From the NCBI RefSeq assembly GCF_003945595.2, contig NW_024105087.1:4159001-4223000 (forward strand): a DNA stretch of 64,000 nt, written 5' to 3'. The notes under the pieces were generated by a model. It ran no database searches, was not told the origin of the DNA, and saw only the letters and a program-made list of their open reading frames with translations. Within the stretch, counting starts at the first letter, position 1. Each line of letters begins with the position of its first letter. The DNA comes from Pipra filicauda. Taxonomy: Eukaryota; Chordata; Aves; Passeriformes; Pipridae. Below, one piece after another: positions 1-12,005 of this stretch. Made by a program: the position numbers and the translations under genes.

Positions 1-3000
1 ACAGAGACGAAAGTGGTTTTGAGAACTCATGCTGCCATTAGACCAACGAGGACTACTGTTTTAATACAGGACCACAAAAGAACTCCTGTGTTCATATCTT
101 GTCAAGGTAGGTAGGGGAAACCCTAAATAAGGGGAGAAAGGACAAAGGTGGCTGGTCTAGCAATGAATACATGGAGCAGCCAAACTCAAAAGAGAACTTA
201 CACTTTGATTTATGCTTTGTAGCCACTGCTGTGTGTTCACTAAAAAAGAGAGGGCTCAGGGAGGGAAATGTTTGGACTATAATCACTGTAGAAACAGTGT
301 GGGAACTAAGCACTTCTTTTGTTAAAACATTATTAAAGCAGGATAGAAATTAGTTGCAGTCTCTTAGCTAAGCTTCCATGCAACTAATGTAGCCTCCAAA
401 TATACCATTTTTCAGACAGCCAGCTGACTTGAGAGCCAGCAAGACATTCATTTTGATCAAAAATTTATTTTCAAAGCTTGTGTATTGTATAATAATCATG
501 TTCTAATAACAGCTTCTTACACTATGAAAGTTCACATGGTCCTTCTGGATAGAATGTCTGACAAACTTGAATATGATGCTATACTTGGAGTTATGTCTAA
601 ATTAACCTGCAATGGTTCCTTTACTGCCATTTTTGGAGTGCTATGTGTTCCCACATTACCTTGTTTTAAGGTCAGCTTATATCTGCAGTGCAGTCAATGC
701 TTTTTGACTTTTCAAGCAGTAGGCATTCAAGAGAAAGTTTTAACCTGAAAGTTCATTAAAAAAAACCCACAACGCATCAAATAAGTACCACAATAAATAA
801 TGGAAGGTATAGAAACTTTAGGTTTGTGTACAAGGAGGCTGAATTATTCATTTGTAGTAGTCTCTGTGGAAGGGAGAGAAGTGTTAACTGTGGAAGATGA
901 TCACCTTTAAAAGACAGTGTCTGTCATTTAGTCTGAAGTACAAATGATTTCATGTTGGATCATACTCTGACTCTCATAAAAATTGAGAGAAATGCACACA
1001 GTAATGGGCGACTAGTCCAAACTCTGCTCTTAGCAACAGTATGGAAATAACCAACACCTAATCGTCATCATTAACTGCCTTAGCTTATTTTCTAAAGATT
1101 GTTAAGCAAGATCAACAGCTCTGAAGAAGAAGGTTGGTCTTCACTCACACTACCATGAATACCTTCAGCCTTCCCAGATGACCAAGAGGCAGTTCCATTC
1201 TTCAGCTTTGGGGAAAGCAACAACCTTTTTCAAGACAAACTAGGGGAAAAAAGACGACTGCATTCCAGATACCTTAGGGCATCTGGAAGAGAAGGAAAGA
1301 ATGTCAGAGGTGAATGACTGAGGCAGAGAGAAAAAGTGTTTTCTATGTAGGTACTTGTAGCAGTTATTTGGGTCACTGTAGACAAATTCAGCCTTATAGA
1401 CTGCACTTCCTTTGCAGGTAGAGCACTGCCTCCAGTGGTATTGGACTACATGAGGAATGTCCCTAGGAATCTTTACTACTACTACTACTACTAGTTTTGG
1501 TGAAATGGCCTAGCGTGCTCCGGGAACACGAAACAGGCTGTGAGAATGCATACAGTATTTCAGGCACCAGTGCCCAGGTGTGCAACTATTGCTCTTTTCC
1601 ATTTCTCCTCTAACAATCCAAAAGCCATATGACCACTTTGTAGGAACTAGAAACCTAAAGAGCCCATGGGAGTTACTCTTGTTTAGCCACGAACTGTCTT
1701 GTGTGACGCTGTGTGAAGGAGGATGTGCATATTGAGTCCAATGCAAATTGCTACCCACTAATGCTGCCGTCTGTGGCATTCTGGCTAAGGATGAAGAGGC
1801 CAAATTCTCATTACAAGGTAACCTTTTATGTACCCCATTGTACTGTCCACAAAAGGCCCCAGTTGTCTACTAGAATATTTATTATGATGTAGTAGAGTCC
1901 CTTTCATTAATATCATTAATACCATTAAAGTCCTTTGGGAAATAGTAGACATATACAGGCACAAAGGTGTTAGGAACAGGTGGTAAATGCAAATGGAGCC
2001 TTCTCCAAGTAGATGTAGCTGATACTATAGACAAATAAAGCCTAGTGATAATGGAATCTGTTGGTTCAAGCTAGTAAAAATGAGGCTGAATTCTGATGCA
2101 ACTTCAGTGCTTATAAGAACACTAGATGATAAATTATTTGAAAACTAAGCTCCTTAATTTAAAATATCACTTTCTCAAAATTTAGATTGAGCAAAATGAC
2201 ATATCCCCATGGCATTTCTGCTACAGTTTTCAATTAAGTTAAAGCAGTATCTCCTAAGGGAGAAAGCAGGGTCTGACTCATTTATGTGTACTTGCATGCT
2301 AGACAAAATGGTGGAGTGTTTAAAAGTTTTCAAAGAATATTTTTTTATTTTATTTTTAGAGCAATTTTTATGCCAGTATGAACTCAACTTAATAAATGTT
2401 TGCCAGCTGGCATGGAAAAAGCTGTTCTATCAATTACATTCACTTAATATTATTCATATGTGCTAGCTTTGAATAGCAGAACTCTTCACTTTTTTTTAAA
2501 GAAAGTTCTAAAAGTATTTATTGGGATGCTAGCACTGTGAGACAGGTGTGTGCTTGATGTGACCTTGATGACACAAACATTTTAGAAAGCCTAAAATCTG
2601 ACTATTAAAATGTTGCTACTTGACCATCTGGCTTTTAGTGAGTGTCTGAGGTTCTCATCTCATTTACAAATTAGCACTGGATGCCCATTAGGCTGCTGTA
2701 ATGGTGTTTACCTTTTCCTGAACTGCTGTGAAAAGTGGAACTGGATTTGTCCTTGCTGTTTCCCTAGGCAGTTGTCTGTTAAAAAAGAAAACAGAGGTCA
2801 CCCGTGGGAAGGAACATAATAAAAGCTTGTAACAAGGACAGATTTGGAGGTTGGTGATGCTGAAAGATAATTCTTTTAACTACACATTTGCATTTATATT
2901 GAAGCTTTATAAAATGGAGCTGCTAATGCAGGTTTCTTCCTATTATTTGATCTCAGGCTACAGGATTACTTTGTTTCTTAAAAGGTCAAATTTTAGAACT

Positions 3001-4280
3001 TTTACTTTAGCAGCCGGTTAAGGGATTTACTTGTAAATATCCAGAAAACAGTCTCTCAATAAGTGCTATTAAGTGGTTATTTTAAGAACAGTAATCAAAT
3101 CAGCACTACTGCAACCTCAATACTTAAGGTTTCATTTTTCTACCCTTACTCTTGAAGGTTTGCATTTACTTCTGTAAATGGCACAAACTAAACCAATACA
3201 TGTCTAGGAACAAAAAAATATAATTCTGCTTAAGTAATAGAAGGAGATGTAAATTTTTTGTTTGCAAATGGTGTAATGAAAAGCCATCTTTCTAGATTTC
3301 TTAAATTTGTTGTCTCTTGAGCTTAGTGGAGTTATATTAATAAAGATTAGCAAGTATATGTCAGAGAAGAGACTGTCAGAACTAAATTCAAGTTTCAGAA
3401 AGCTGACCCATGAGAAGCAAGTGGGAAATTGGTTGACATTTTGTGTTGCTGTTTTCCCAGTTTGTTTTTTCTGTTTCCTTCTTTGTGAACCAGTTGCAAA
3501 GATTGTTTTCTTTAGCAGGCATGCAGGTTACTACTGCTGTTGCTGGTAGACAGGTTCAGCAATCCACTATTAAAATTTCCCAAAAACATTGTTATTAATA
3601 ATTTCATAGGGTTTTTCGTAGTATGTAACAGAAACAGAGACTTTCAGTATGTATTTTGAAGGAAGACAGGGAGTGATCCACACCAAGCCAGTTATTGAGC
3701 AGCCTCAGACAGTAAGTTTGAGACATTTTCTTGATTAAAACATGAGCATCATTTTGGTGTGTTTTCTACCAAAGAGAGTTCCTGTGCTACTTGACTAGAG
3801 AGTTTGTTTCTTTTTTTCTGTGTCATAGTGAGCATTTCTTTTTTTTCCCCAAAAAAATTTTGTCAGGAAGGACTGATCTGATGTCCCAGTAGTTAGAATG
3901 TTCTTCTGGGACATCTAAGTTATGTTCTTGTTTCAAATTAAAGAAAACAACAGTTTGAATCTGTGTCTCCCATACCCTGTCTTAGTGCCATAACCCCCAG
4001 GATAGGTGCAAGTTTGAGGTTTCTGACCTTAGATTTGACTGGAAAAATTCTGCCAGGCCAGGATTTAATGTCCTGTTGAAAGCTCAGTACGTTTCCGTGA
4101 CCAGTCGTTTCTTCAGTGCATGGACATTCAGAATTATAAAACCAAAATTTATGTAAGAAGAGGAGAAAGGAGAAGAGAAAAGAAGGAATCTTGACTGGTT
4201 CTATGTAGTGCTTGTGTCTTGGTGTGATTCTTTAGGACATTTGCCCTAATGAGGCATGCTGAGTTCTTCACAAGGGCAAT
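1..4280. other. Unique AT-rich DNA, no gene seen
   Basis: No open frame here is longer than 97 codons, and none shows a domain, a signal peptide or a believable pair of splice sites. The only simple repeat is a short ACT microsatellite near 1475. I see no CR1 end or other recognisable repeat. The stretch could be intron or intergenic sequence. Confidence 0.6.
1475..1492. repeat. (ACT)6 microsatellite
   Basis: Six uninterrupted ACT units lie in otherwise unique sequence. This is a short trinucleotide repeat with no coding context. Confidence 0.9.
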
Positions 4281-4405
4281 TCATTAATCCTCACAGCAGG
4301 TTGCACCCCACCCTGTGTGCTGCTTCCAGGTGTGAGGATTCAGAGAATGTAACTTGGCCTCACTACCCCCACAGCAGTGGAGGAAAGAACTCCTAAATTT
4401 GCAGA
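4281..4405 (-). mobile_element. MIR-like CORE-SINE relic
   Basis: The plus strand follows the order of a reversed MIR element: an ATTAATCCTCACA block, then GTGAGGATTCAGAGAA, then TAACTTGGCCTCAC and an ACAGCAGTGG block, echoing the classic 'aacttgcccaaggtcacacagcagg' region. The match is patchy and was judged from memory of the family. MIR-type SINEs are ancient, non-autonomous, tRNA-derived elements mobilised by L2-type LINEs. This copy would long be inactive. Confidence 0.45.
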
Positions 4406-5229
4406 TCTCTAGTTTTGATTAAAAATCTGAACCTCTTTGGGGTGATTAAATGATTTCCATAAAATACTAGTGATGATAGTGAGGAGGAAGGTAGCAGTTT
4501 AGGCTTTCAGGGCAACCTGGGTTTATATCTTGAAGTAGCTACCAACACTTGGCGCTAACAGTTGATATTTCAGTTAAATTGCTACTGACTTCTCATCTTG
4601 GTGCCAAAAATTCTGGAGTGCTTTCCCATGTTGAGATGAGGAAATTTGCAGACTACACTTCTTGAGACTTTTTTCTCGTTTAAGATTATAGAACAGGCTC
4701 TCTTCACTTGTGACCTCTTGATTAAAAGTAGTTGGACTTTTGCAATTTTGCATTTCCTCTTTCTTGGACTGCCAGGTGTTTTGCACTCTTGCAGGGGTTG
4801 TGTGCTGGAGCTCGGGCACAGTAGGGTATTTTTTTGCCTGGTGCCTGTCCACCAGGGTGGCCAAACTTTTTTGCTGTGTTGGCTGAACAGTGATTTCCAG
4901 ATTAAGGCTCTGGCCAGCGGCGGTGCCAGCAAGGCTGCTGGTCTCTCTCTCTGACACACTGCACTGCTTTAAGCCGCAAACTCTTTGCTTACCCTTTCAG
5001 TCTTTTTATAGTTCTGATCCCACATTTCCTTTTGGCTCAAAACACTCCATTATTTCTGCTTTGTGCAGGGCTGCACTCCTATCTCTGTCTCAAGTAGCCC
5101 GTGAAAATGACAACACAGAGGCAACTGAGTGTGACCCACCTGTCTTGCAAAGGGGGCACAGAAGGGACCACTGTGTGTGCTTCTGATTTCTGCATTTTAA
5201 AAGGAGCTAGTGGAGGTAAAGAATGTTCA
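4406..5229. other. Unique DNA with overlapping chance open frames
   Basis: Around 4574-4959 both strands are open in several frames at once (up to 127 codons on minus and 102 on plus). This is what a locally less AT-rich stretch with few stop codons produces. No frame reads like a known protein. I see no splice-site pair framing it and call no gene. Confidence 0.5.
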
Positions 5230-5735
5230 CAGTAGGACAACTTAAATGATAATGTGGGTGGAACATCTGCCTGATGAAGGGCAACTGAAACTGTTCAGTT
5301 TGAAACAGAGCTGGAAAGGGTTATCATCAAGGTTTGCAAAGACATGAAGGTGGTAGGTAAGGTGCTCCTAACATGGGACTGCAAGAATTGGAAGTCACTT
5401 GTTGAAACTAATAGGAGATCCATTTAAAATGGATAATCCTTTTTTACAAGGCAGATAACTGGTTTTTGCTTGCATTTTCACAGAAGACTGTGGAGACAGT
5501 ATCAATGGGTTCAAAAGGGCTTAAAAGAATCCATGAACATCTGATCCGTAAACAGACACTGAACAAAATAGATGAGGACCTACTCTTTAACATCCCTAAA
5601 CTGGAAATGATTCTGGATAAAGACCAGGCTTGTGTATTCTCCCTAGTGAGCATCTCCTGTTGCTATTGTTAAGGATTCCAGGCTAAGGTGGACATAGGTC
5701 ATAGGATGGTCATAGGTCTGACCTAGTATGACACT
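5230..5735 (+). mobile_element. Ancient CR1 3' end, L3-like type
   Basis: The sequence follows the 3' part of old sauropsid CR1 copies. A CTGTTCAGTTTGAAACAGAG block and a GCAAAGACATGAAGGTGGTAG block fall at 5291-5360. They are followed by a GTTCAAAAGGGCTTAAAAGAAT block near 5510, and then a tail around 5690-5735 resembling 'ggtctgacccagtatg', the usual end of this group. The copy is clearly 5'-truncated and badly diverged. A 68-codon open frame inside it (5466-5672) is residual and not a gene. CR1 elements are autonomous non-LTR retrotransposons; this one is dead. Confidence 0.7.
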
Positions 5736-8700
5736 CACCACATTGTTTTATTTCTAAATATAAATGTTAGTAAGCAATGATGGCAGACTTGCAACAATGC
5801 ATTACAAGTTGTAGGCACTAACTGTGGTTAAATGACATATATCCCAAATTTATTTAACAAAGACATGAGTTTGCTAACCAGAATGCTCTTTATATATAAA
5901 ATAACTGTCTATTATTGATATTATGTTTATATTTGCTATACAACGTTGGGGTTTTGCAGCCAAGAAGTCACTTTCATTTCATCCATGTGCCACTTTTAAC
6001 TCCTTTTTTATTATTATGGTTGTATTACTCTCAAGTACAGAGAAGAAAAATGCTCTCAGAATAACAGAATAGTTTTGGCTGTTCCTGTAATTCCAGAGTT
6101 GGAGGGGAAAAAAAAGCTTGCTTGTTTGAACTTCTAACCTTTTGCTCTGGAATTCTTGTATCAGAGTGTTTCATGAGTATTCTGCCTTCAGACATGTCAG
6201 AAATATCACTGAGATAGTCTCTTTTGCAGATATTTGATACTTCCACTTCCAGCTGAGACCAGAAAGTGTGGAGAAGTGTGATTTTTTTGCTTGTTCATTT
6301 CAGCTGACCAAACTCTTTGAAAATTTGGAAACAAAGCCTGCTTTTCACTCAGCTTTGTGGGGAAAGAATAATCAGCATTATACATATTTTGAAGTCCCAG
6401 TCCAGGCATTGCCAGGGGTTTAGCATTTTTCTTTTATCCAAACTAACTTGTTATTCTCTAGTAACGGAGACCTACAACAGCCTCTACTTAAACAGCAGCA
6501 AAACACATCTGATGACTTCTATATTTGTAAATGGTTTGTGGAATTTGTGTTAGAGAGTAATTTGAAAGATATTTGTACAATTCAACCATTAATTACCATC
6601 ATGGAATCTGTATCTTTGATTGATAAAGACTAGATTACTTCACCTGTAAGCTTTCCATAGAAAGGTTATGAACTAAATATCCCAGTCAGAGTTTGGGGAT
6701 GGTAAAATGTGGACATTACAATATTATCCAATCGTTATTGCTCAGTATCTTCTGAATATCTTTCTAAAAAGTATGCACTGTGATGTGAATATAATTTCAA
6801 AAAGAATGTACTGTGGAAATAATGAAATGAAATAGTGCCATTGATCATCTTGCACATTGCCTTATTGCACTGTTTGCCCAACAGTACTGCTGGTATTTTC
6901 TGAGAATGACATGCAAATACCTGATGTGGCTTCATTACTAGAAGGCATATATTTTTTAATGTTGAGCTTCATTGTCCTATTTTATAATTTATTGAGGTGT
7001 TTATTCATGAGAAGCAAAGGGGACAAGATGAAGAGTAGGAAGTGAAGAGCCATTTCTGGCAGTCTAGTTGCTGACTCTGCAAATTTTATAAGTTATAGGA
7101 TCTCTTCGGTGTATACAAGGAAACAGTTTCTAATTTAATGCCCTTCTGTATCTAAATTTTTTGTTTGAGGTTTCTTCTAGAGAAGTAGTTCCCAACAAGA
7201 AGCATTTCAGCTTTGCTACTGTACTAATTTAAAAAAAAAAAAAAAAAGTTGGGGCATTTGTGGGAAGAAATAATTTGAAAGCATTCAAAGAAGAGTAGTT
7301 ATTTAGTAGCATTAAAGTAATGAAAAGCCGTATGATTCTTTTATTTCCTTCTAAAAGAAACTATTTCCCTTTTTCCCTCCAATTATAAGAAATTGTGATT
7401 TCCTTCTTCTGATGGAGCATGGCATTAAGTTGCCCATTCAAATGAGGGGTAGTTCTTGATTACAACCTTTTCATGCTTTGGCACAGAAAGTGGAAATTTG
7501 TTTTACATAGTACAAGACAGTGTTCAAAATATTTTTATTTTTAGTTGTATATTAAGATCATTTTTGAAGAAGGTTGGTGAGTTTTATCTCTCATCATCCA
7601 CAGGTTTTCTCCCCTTTTTCCAGTACTCCAACAGAGTGCTGATCTTCCAAGAGCTTATCCGGCACATGCTTGAAAGAGGTTAAAGTAGTCTGCAGGGGTG
7701 GGAGATATTTCATCAGAATTTATTACTCTTCAAAGCCACCATAATGGTTTCCACTGAAGCCTTTAGTGTTAAAGACCATGAAAATTGCTAATACCATGAC
7801 AAGTCAAAAATGTCGTAGGTGTTTTTCATGCAGTATTCCAAGAGAGACCCCAGAGAACCAGCAGCTGAAAACTCAACTAACTCACCTTTAGTCTTTTGCC
7901 ATGTTGAAGCCAGGTCACAATGAGTGTTGTGCAACACAGAGATAAATGATGGGTCGGTGCACCTTCTGCTGCTGTCAGTTAGTGTAGCTTAACTTCACTG
8001 AGTGGACTCCCTCAGTTTTTCTCTGTGTCTCAATACAAGATATCAAGGAGCTCAAGAAAATATCCCAATTATAAAACTTTGAGGAATGAAAACTTAAAAA
8101 AAAAAAAGCCCAAAACATTATAAAGCAAAGGGATGTACTTTCTTAGCAAACATATAGCTGTTGCAATAATCTCACCAATGAATACTTTTACTTGACCCTT
8201 AGGAGTGTGGTCCAGGTTCTTATGTTGTGTCCTGATCATATTAATCAGACATAAAAGGTATTTAAGCTTCTTTTAAACAGTACAGTAAAAAACTCTGGAA
8301 AGGCCACGGTAGTCCTGAATTCTTTTAGATCTTAGCACCTGAGTTCCTCTCACTTCCAAAGGTAACAGTCCAAGGTAACTATGTAAAATACACTTAGGAA
8401 GTTGCAGATGAGGTATGAGAGATCCCATAGATTTAAAAAAATAGTCATTTGTATTTTGGCCCTTGTTTTAAAAAGTTCTGTGACGTCAGACTGCAGGTTC
8501 CAGTGTGAGCATGGAGTTGTTCAGTTAAAAGGGAGTATACTGATAATTCCTACAGTTAAGAGATAAATACACAAACCCACCCCCTTATTGCAGGTTTGTG
8601 GGTGTTTTTTTAATTAACAAGCTAATATTGATTCAACAGCTTCAACAGGAAAGAAAAAAGATTCACAGCAACAGGACTCACCCCTGCCATGCCATGTATC

Positions 8701-10649
8701 ACATTAGCTATCGCTGGTATTTGTCTCTACATCTGTGTTTTGTTTTTCCTGGTTAACTCAAATAATGCTGAAGTCAGTAGGACTTACCAGTGGCATCTTT
8801 TTAGACTTCAGGATCTATTTTGATGTTGCTGTGCAAAATAGCAGCAAGATTCTAGCTTCAGGAATATGAGCAAGATACCACCCCTGACTGGCATTTGTGG
8901 AAAGGGAGCTTATTATACCAGAGGGTCATCAGCAATCATTTAGAAGGCTGACTGCTGATTCTACTTCAGACAGTTTTGTCATCTCATATGCTGAATCTCC
9001 ACCAGTCTGCCCTGCCATTTTTAAGAGGCTAGTTGTTTTCTATCAGCTGTGAACCAAGGGAAATGCTGGCACATAATTATCTGGTTCAAACCGGTGAGAC
9101 AGCACAAACATTCAGTATGCATTTAATCTTTTTGGGTGTTAATGATCTTTTAATGGGCATTTTTGGGGAGTTTTTTGCTGGTCTTTAATTTCAGAGAAAG
9201 TATTTTCCATATAAATTATGAGAGTAATTTATAGTGATAAACTGACAAATCTTAGGCTATGTCTCATCTTCAAGGAACAGAGAATTGGATCTTTTTCAAT
9301 CCTATCTGTTTTGTTGGCAGATTCAAAAATATGAACTCATTGAAAACAATTTTAGGAACAGGTACAGATATCTGCCACTTTCAAGCCACTTTCAATTATT
9401 TTCTAATCATGGATGTAGAAACCAAGGAATTAAGTCATAGGCTGTAATAAAGCAATAAATCCAAAATATTTATATGAATTTTCAGAAAAGATTAGGTTCC
9501 ACCTACCTTGACATCTTATCCAGAAAAAAAATCCAAGTAGTGCTAATCTCAATTTAAATAAGTGAAGAGATCTCTTTCAAATATAAAAAACTACACTGCC
9601 TTGTATGCTGAACATGATAGTGAAAAAAACACATGGTGCAGCATATGCAAAAGCTCTACACAGGTCTGAGGGTGGGTATCATCTGCCAAAATCTGAGTTC
9701 CTTTAATTCTTTGGAGTATAAATTTTCTTATACTTGACAAGTTACCTTTCACTCCTTGCAAATGGAGCTTGAACTGCAAAGAGGCACTCTGTGCATATAG
9801 GTTTGCCTTTAGCCTCAGTCTGGTTTTCCTTGAAGGAATCAAATTGCACAGTTGAGGTGTAACCTTTTTAAATGTTTGAGTGTCTTCCTTTCCTGATGTA
9901 ACAAAGCTATTAGTCTTTTTAGGTTAATCAAAAATGTTTAGCAGTGGAGCAGACTTCCACACTACCTTTCTTGCACAAGTACATGGAGGAATGACTTTCA
10001 CTGCTTTGAAAGTATGGCCTTTAGACAGGTTTGCAGGTGTGGCTGCATACATCTCTAGGACCTATGCAACTCTAGAAGGCAGTGAGAGTGCAGTTTCATT
10101 ATCATGCCCTTCTGTTTAGAGCTCCTTTCACAAAAATACTAAGCAAGCTGCTGTAGTAGGTATGGCACTTTCTGGAATAGTGTAAAATTCCACATTAAAT
10201 TTGAGCCAAACGATCAGTAAATACAGATGTATGTGGTGACATCGATACCCAGACATACACATATTTATGTTTTTCAGTAGTTGCATTTTGTATCACAAAA
10301 ATAATACAAATTTTTCTCAGGAGAGTGATCCTCTTATTTGCATTTTATATAGTCTTTTAGAGGCTGAACCATTGCAACAAACCGTTGATCTGAAGTTGAA
10401 TTAATAGTTCTGTGCAGTATCCTACTTGACATCAATTGTTTGTTGAAGAAGGAGAAATTTATCAACAGGTGATCCATCTTTCTCTTTGTACTTATTCTCC
10501 CATGTCTACTTGATATAAACATTTTCCAGAAGCTTTGCCTGCACATCACAGTTTGGTTGAACAGCAAGCTACAATCCTTTTTACTTTAAGTAACCCTCAG
10601 CATTCTAATGAAGATTATGTTACTTTAACATGGAGAACACTTTTCTAAT
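5736..10649. other. Unique AT-rich DNA
   Basis: No gene or named repeat is seen. The stretch holds an A17 run at 7231-7247, an A12 run at 8096-8107 and a perfect CRE octamer at 8481. A possible palindromic-repeat remnant near 8765-8825 (a 'GAAGTCAGTAGGACTTACC' core) is too weak to annotate. Confidence 0.5.
8481..8488. promoter_or_regulatory. Perfect CRE octamer TGACGTCA
   Basis: This is the full palindromic cAMP-response element bound by CREB/ATF proteins. It carries a CpG in a CpG-poor stretch. An 8-mer can occur by chance, and there is no promoter context (no GC-rich island, no nearby first exon), so function is only a possibility. Confidence 0.3.
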
Positions 10650-10726
10650 AATGTTTACTATTGTTCTGATGGAAATACTGCAATAATTAATGTTTACTAT
10701 TGTTCTGATGGAAATACTGCAATAAT
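10650..10726. repeat. 39-bp tandem duplication, two copies
   Basis: A unit beginning AATGTTTACTATTGTTCTGA occurs at 10650-10687 and again at 10689-10726 with a period of 39 bp. The 38 aligned bases of the two copies are identical. Such perfect identity points to a recent duplication by slippage or unequal exchange, so the copy number may vary between individuals. Confidence 0.95.
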
Positions 10727-11579
10727 GTACTGCTCAAGAAAGTGAAATAGAGTAAGATGCAAGCTAATGGGATTCCTAAATTGGATTCGTGTGTCTGATT
10801 GAAGTTTTGTCTTTATGACTCATGTTCTTTAAATTCGTATGCTCTTGTCAAGATTAAAATAATTTGTGATTACATACATATTTTCATAAACCTGTTTTAT
10901 AAATGTACCCAGAGATTCAAAGCAGAGTCTTTTTTGAGAGTTCTTGAGGAGCTCGTGGGACATTTTCCTAAGATAGCTCCAACTTCTGTGTGCCTTGCTC
11001 ACTTGCATCAAAAAGATGATGGAATGAAGTGAACAGACCTCGAGGCTATAAAATTTACAAACTTAGGAAATCGTAATTTCACTACAACAAAATTCCTATC
11101 ATTTAGTGGTGCCAAGATTTCATTGTCTTATGCTTCCTAGAGGAGCTGGGCAAATCACTTCTTTTAGGACAGTGTCAGAATAAGCCCTTCCTAAGTTAAG
11201 AGTGTTAAAAGCTCAGGGTTTCAAAGTTTGGCTCTGTATTTTCCCCTTGCACCAGTTCAGAGGGGTCTCTGAAGTTCTAATTTAAGGTCCTATCTGCTTA
11301 TAATTTAACTTTATATGGTAATAACTGTAATACTTTAAAGGACACTTCAAGGGCCTTAGGAAAGAGAACAAAATAATGATTGCTGGCTTGTTTTTCATGG
11401 TAGTTAATGACAATGAAACGGTTTGATCACTGGTCATAACAGTGATGTATATTATGCTGAATCACTTAATATGGGGTTTGTTTGATGGTTTGAGGGGTGT
11501 TTCTGGCCAGTAAAATTTTGTTGAAACCTATGCATCAAAATTTAATATCAATGGATATGTATATAGAATTGTACAATAT
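10727..11579. other. Unique AT-rich DNA
   Basis: Nothing recognisable. Overlapping small open frames near 10799-11032 on both strands lack any feature of a real exon. Confidence 0.5.
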
Positions 11580-12005
11580 TTTAGATCTGAATGTTGTCTG
11601 GTCCAGTCCCCTCCTCTAAACAGGGCCAGCTCTATGTTGTATCAGTTTGCCTCATGACTTGCCTAGTAGAGCTTTCAATACATCCAAGGATGACCATTTC
11701 AGAGCCTCTCCAAGCAGCTTGTTCCCTGCCTAGCCACTTTCTTTTCGATGTTTTTTTTGACTTACGTGCAATTAGAATTTCATGATATTTTCTTTTACTC
11801 TGCATTTCTGCAAAGATACTGACTGTCTTTTAGATCGGTGCCCACCATGTAGCTGAGCAATAGAAACTCTAAGACTCATATTCCCAGATCCAACTCGCAG
11901 CCTCTTCTCTTGTGTCGTGTACTCCAGATGAGTTTAGTGGTCCTCCTCTGCACTCACTCCAGTTTATCAGTCTCACTTTTTCAGGGGGGCCATGGACTGT
12001 GTGAA
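11580..12005 (-). mobile_element. Old CR1 fragment, minus strand
   Basis: On the plus strand the order matches a reversed CR1 3' region: TGGTCCAGTCCCCTCCTCTA, then ATCCAAGGATGACCATTTCAGAGCCTCTCCAAGCAGCTTG-like wording (around 11680-11730), and further on CTCCTCTGCACTCACTCCAG (around 11944-11963), the usual 'ctggactcactccag' block. The terminal ATTCTATG repeat is missing or eroded. The middle is diverged, so this is an older copy than the one at 28.5 kb. Confidence 0.75.

Noticed and set aside
4574..4959. Minus frames of 127 and 125 codons and plus frames of 102 and 98 codons
   Set aside because: Mutually overlapping frames on both strands in a less AT-rich patch; no recognisable protein in any of them.
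9083..9094. GGTTCAAACC, like a tRNA B box
   Set aside because: No A box, no cloverleaf and no T-run terminator at the right distance, so no tRNA gene.
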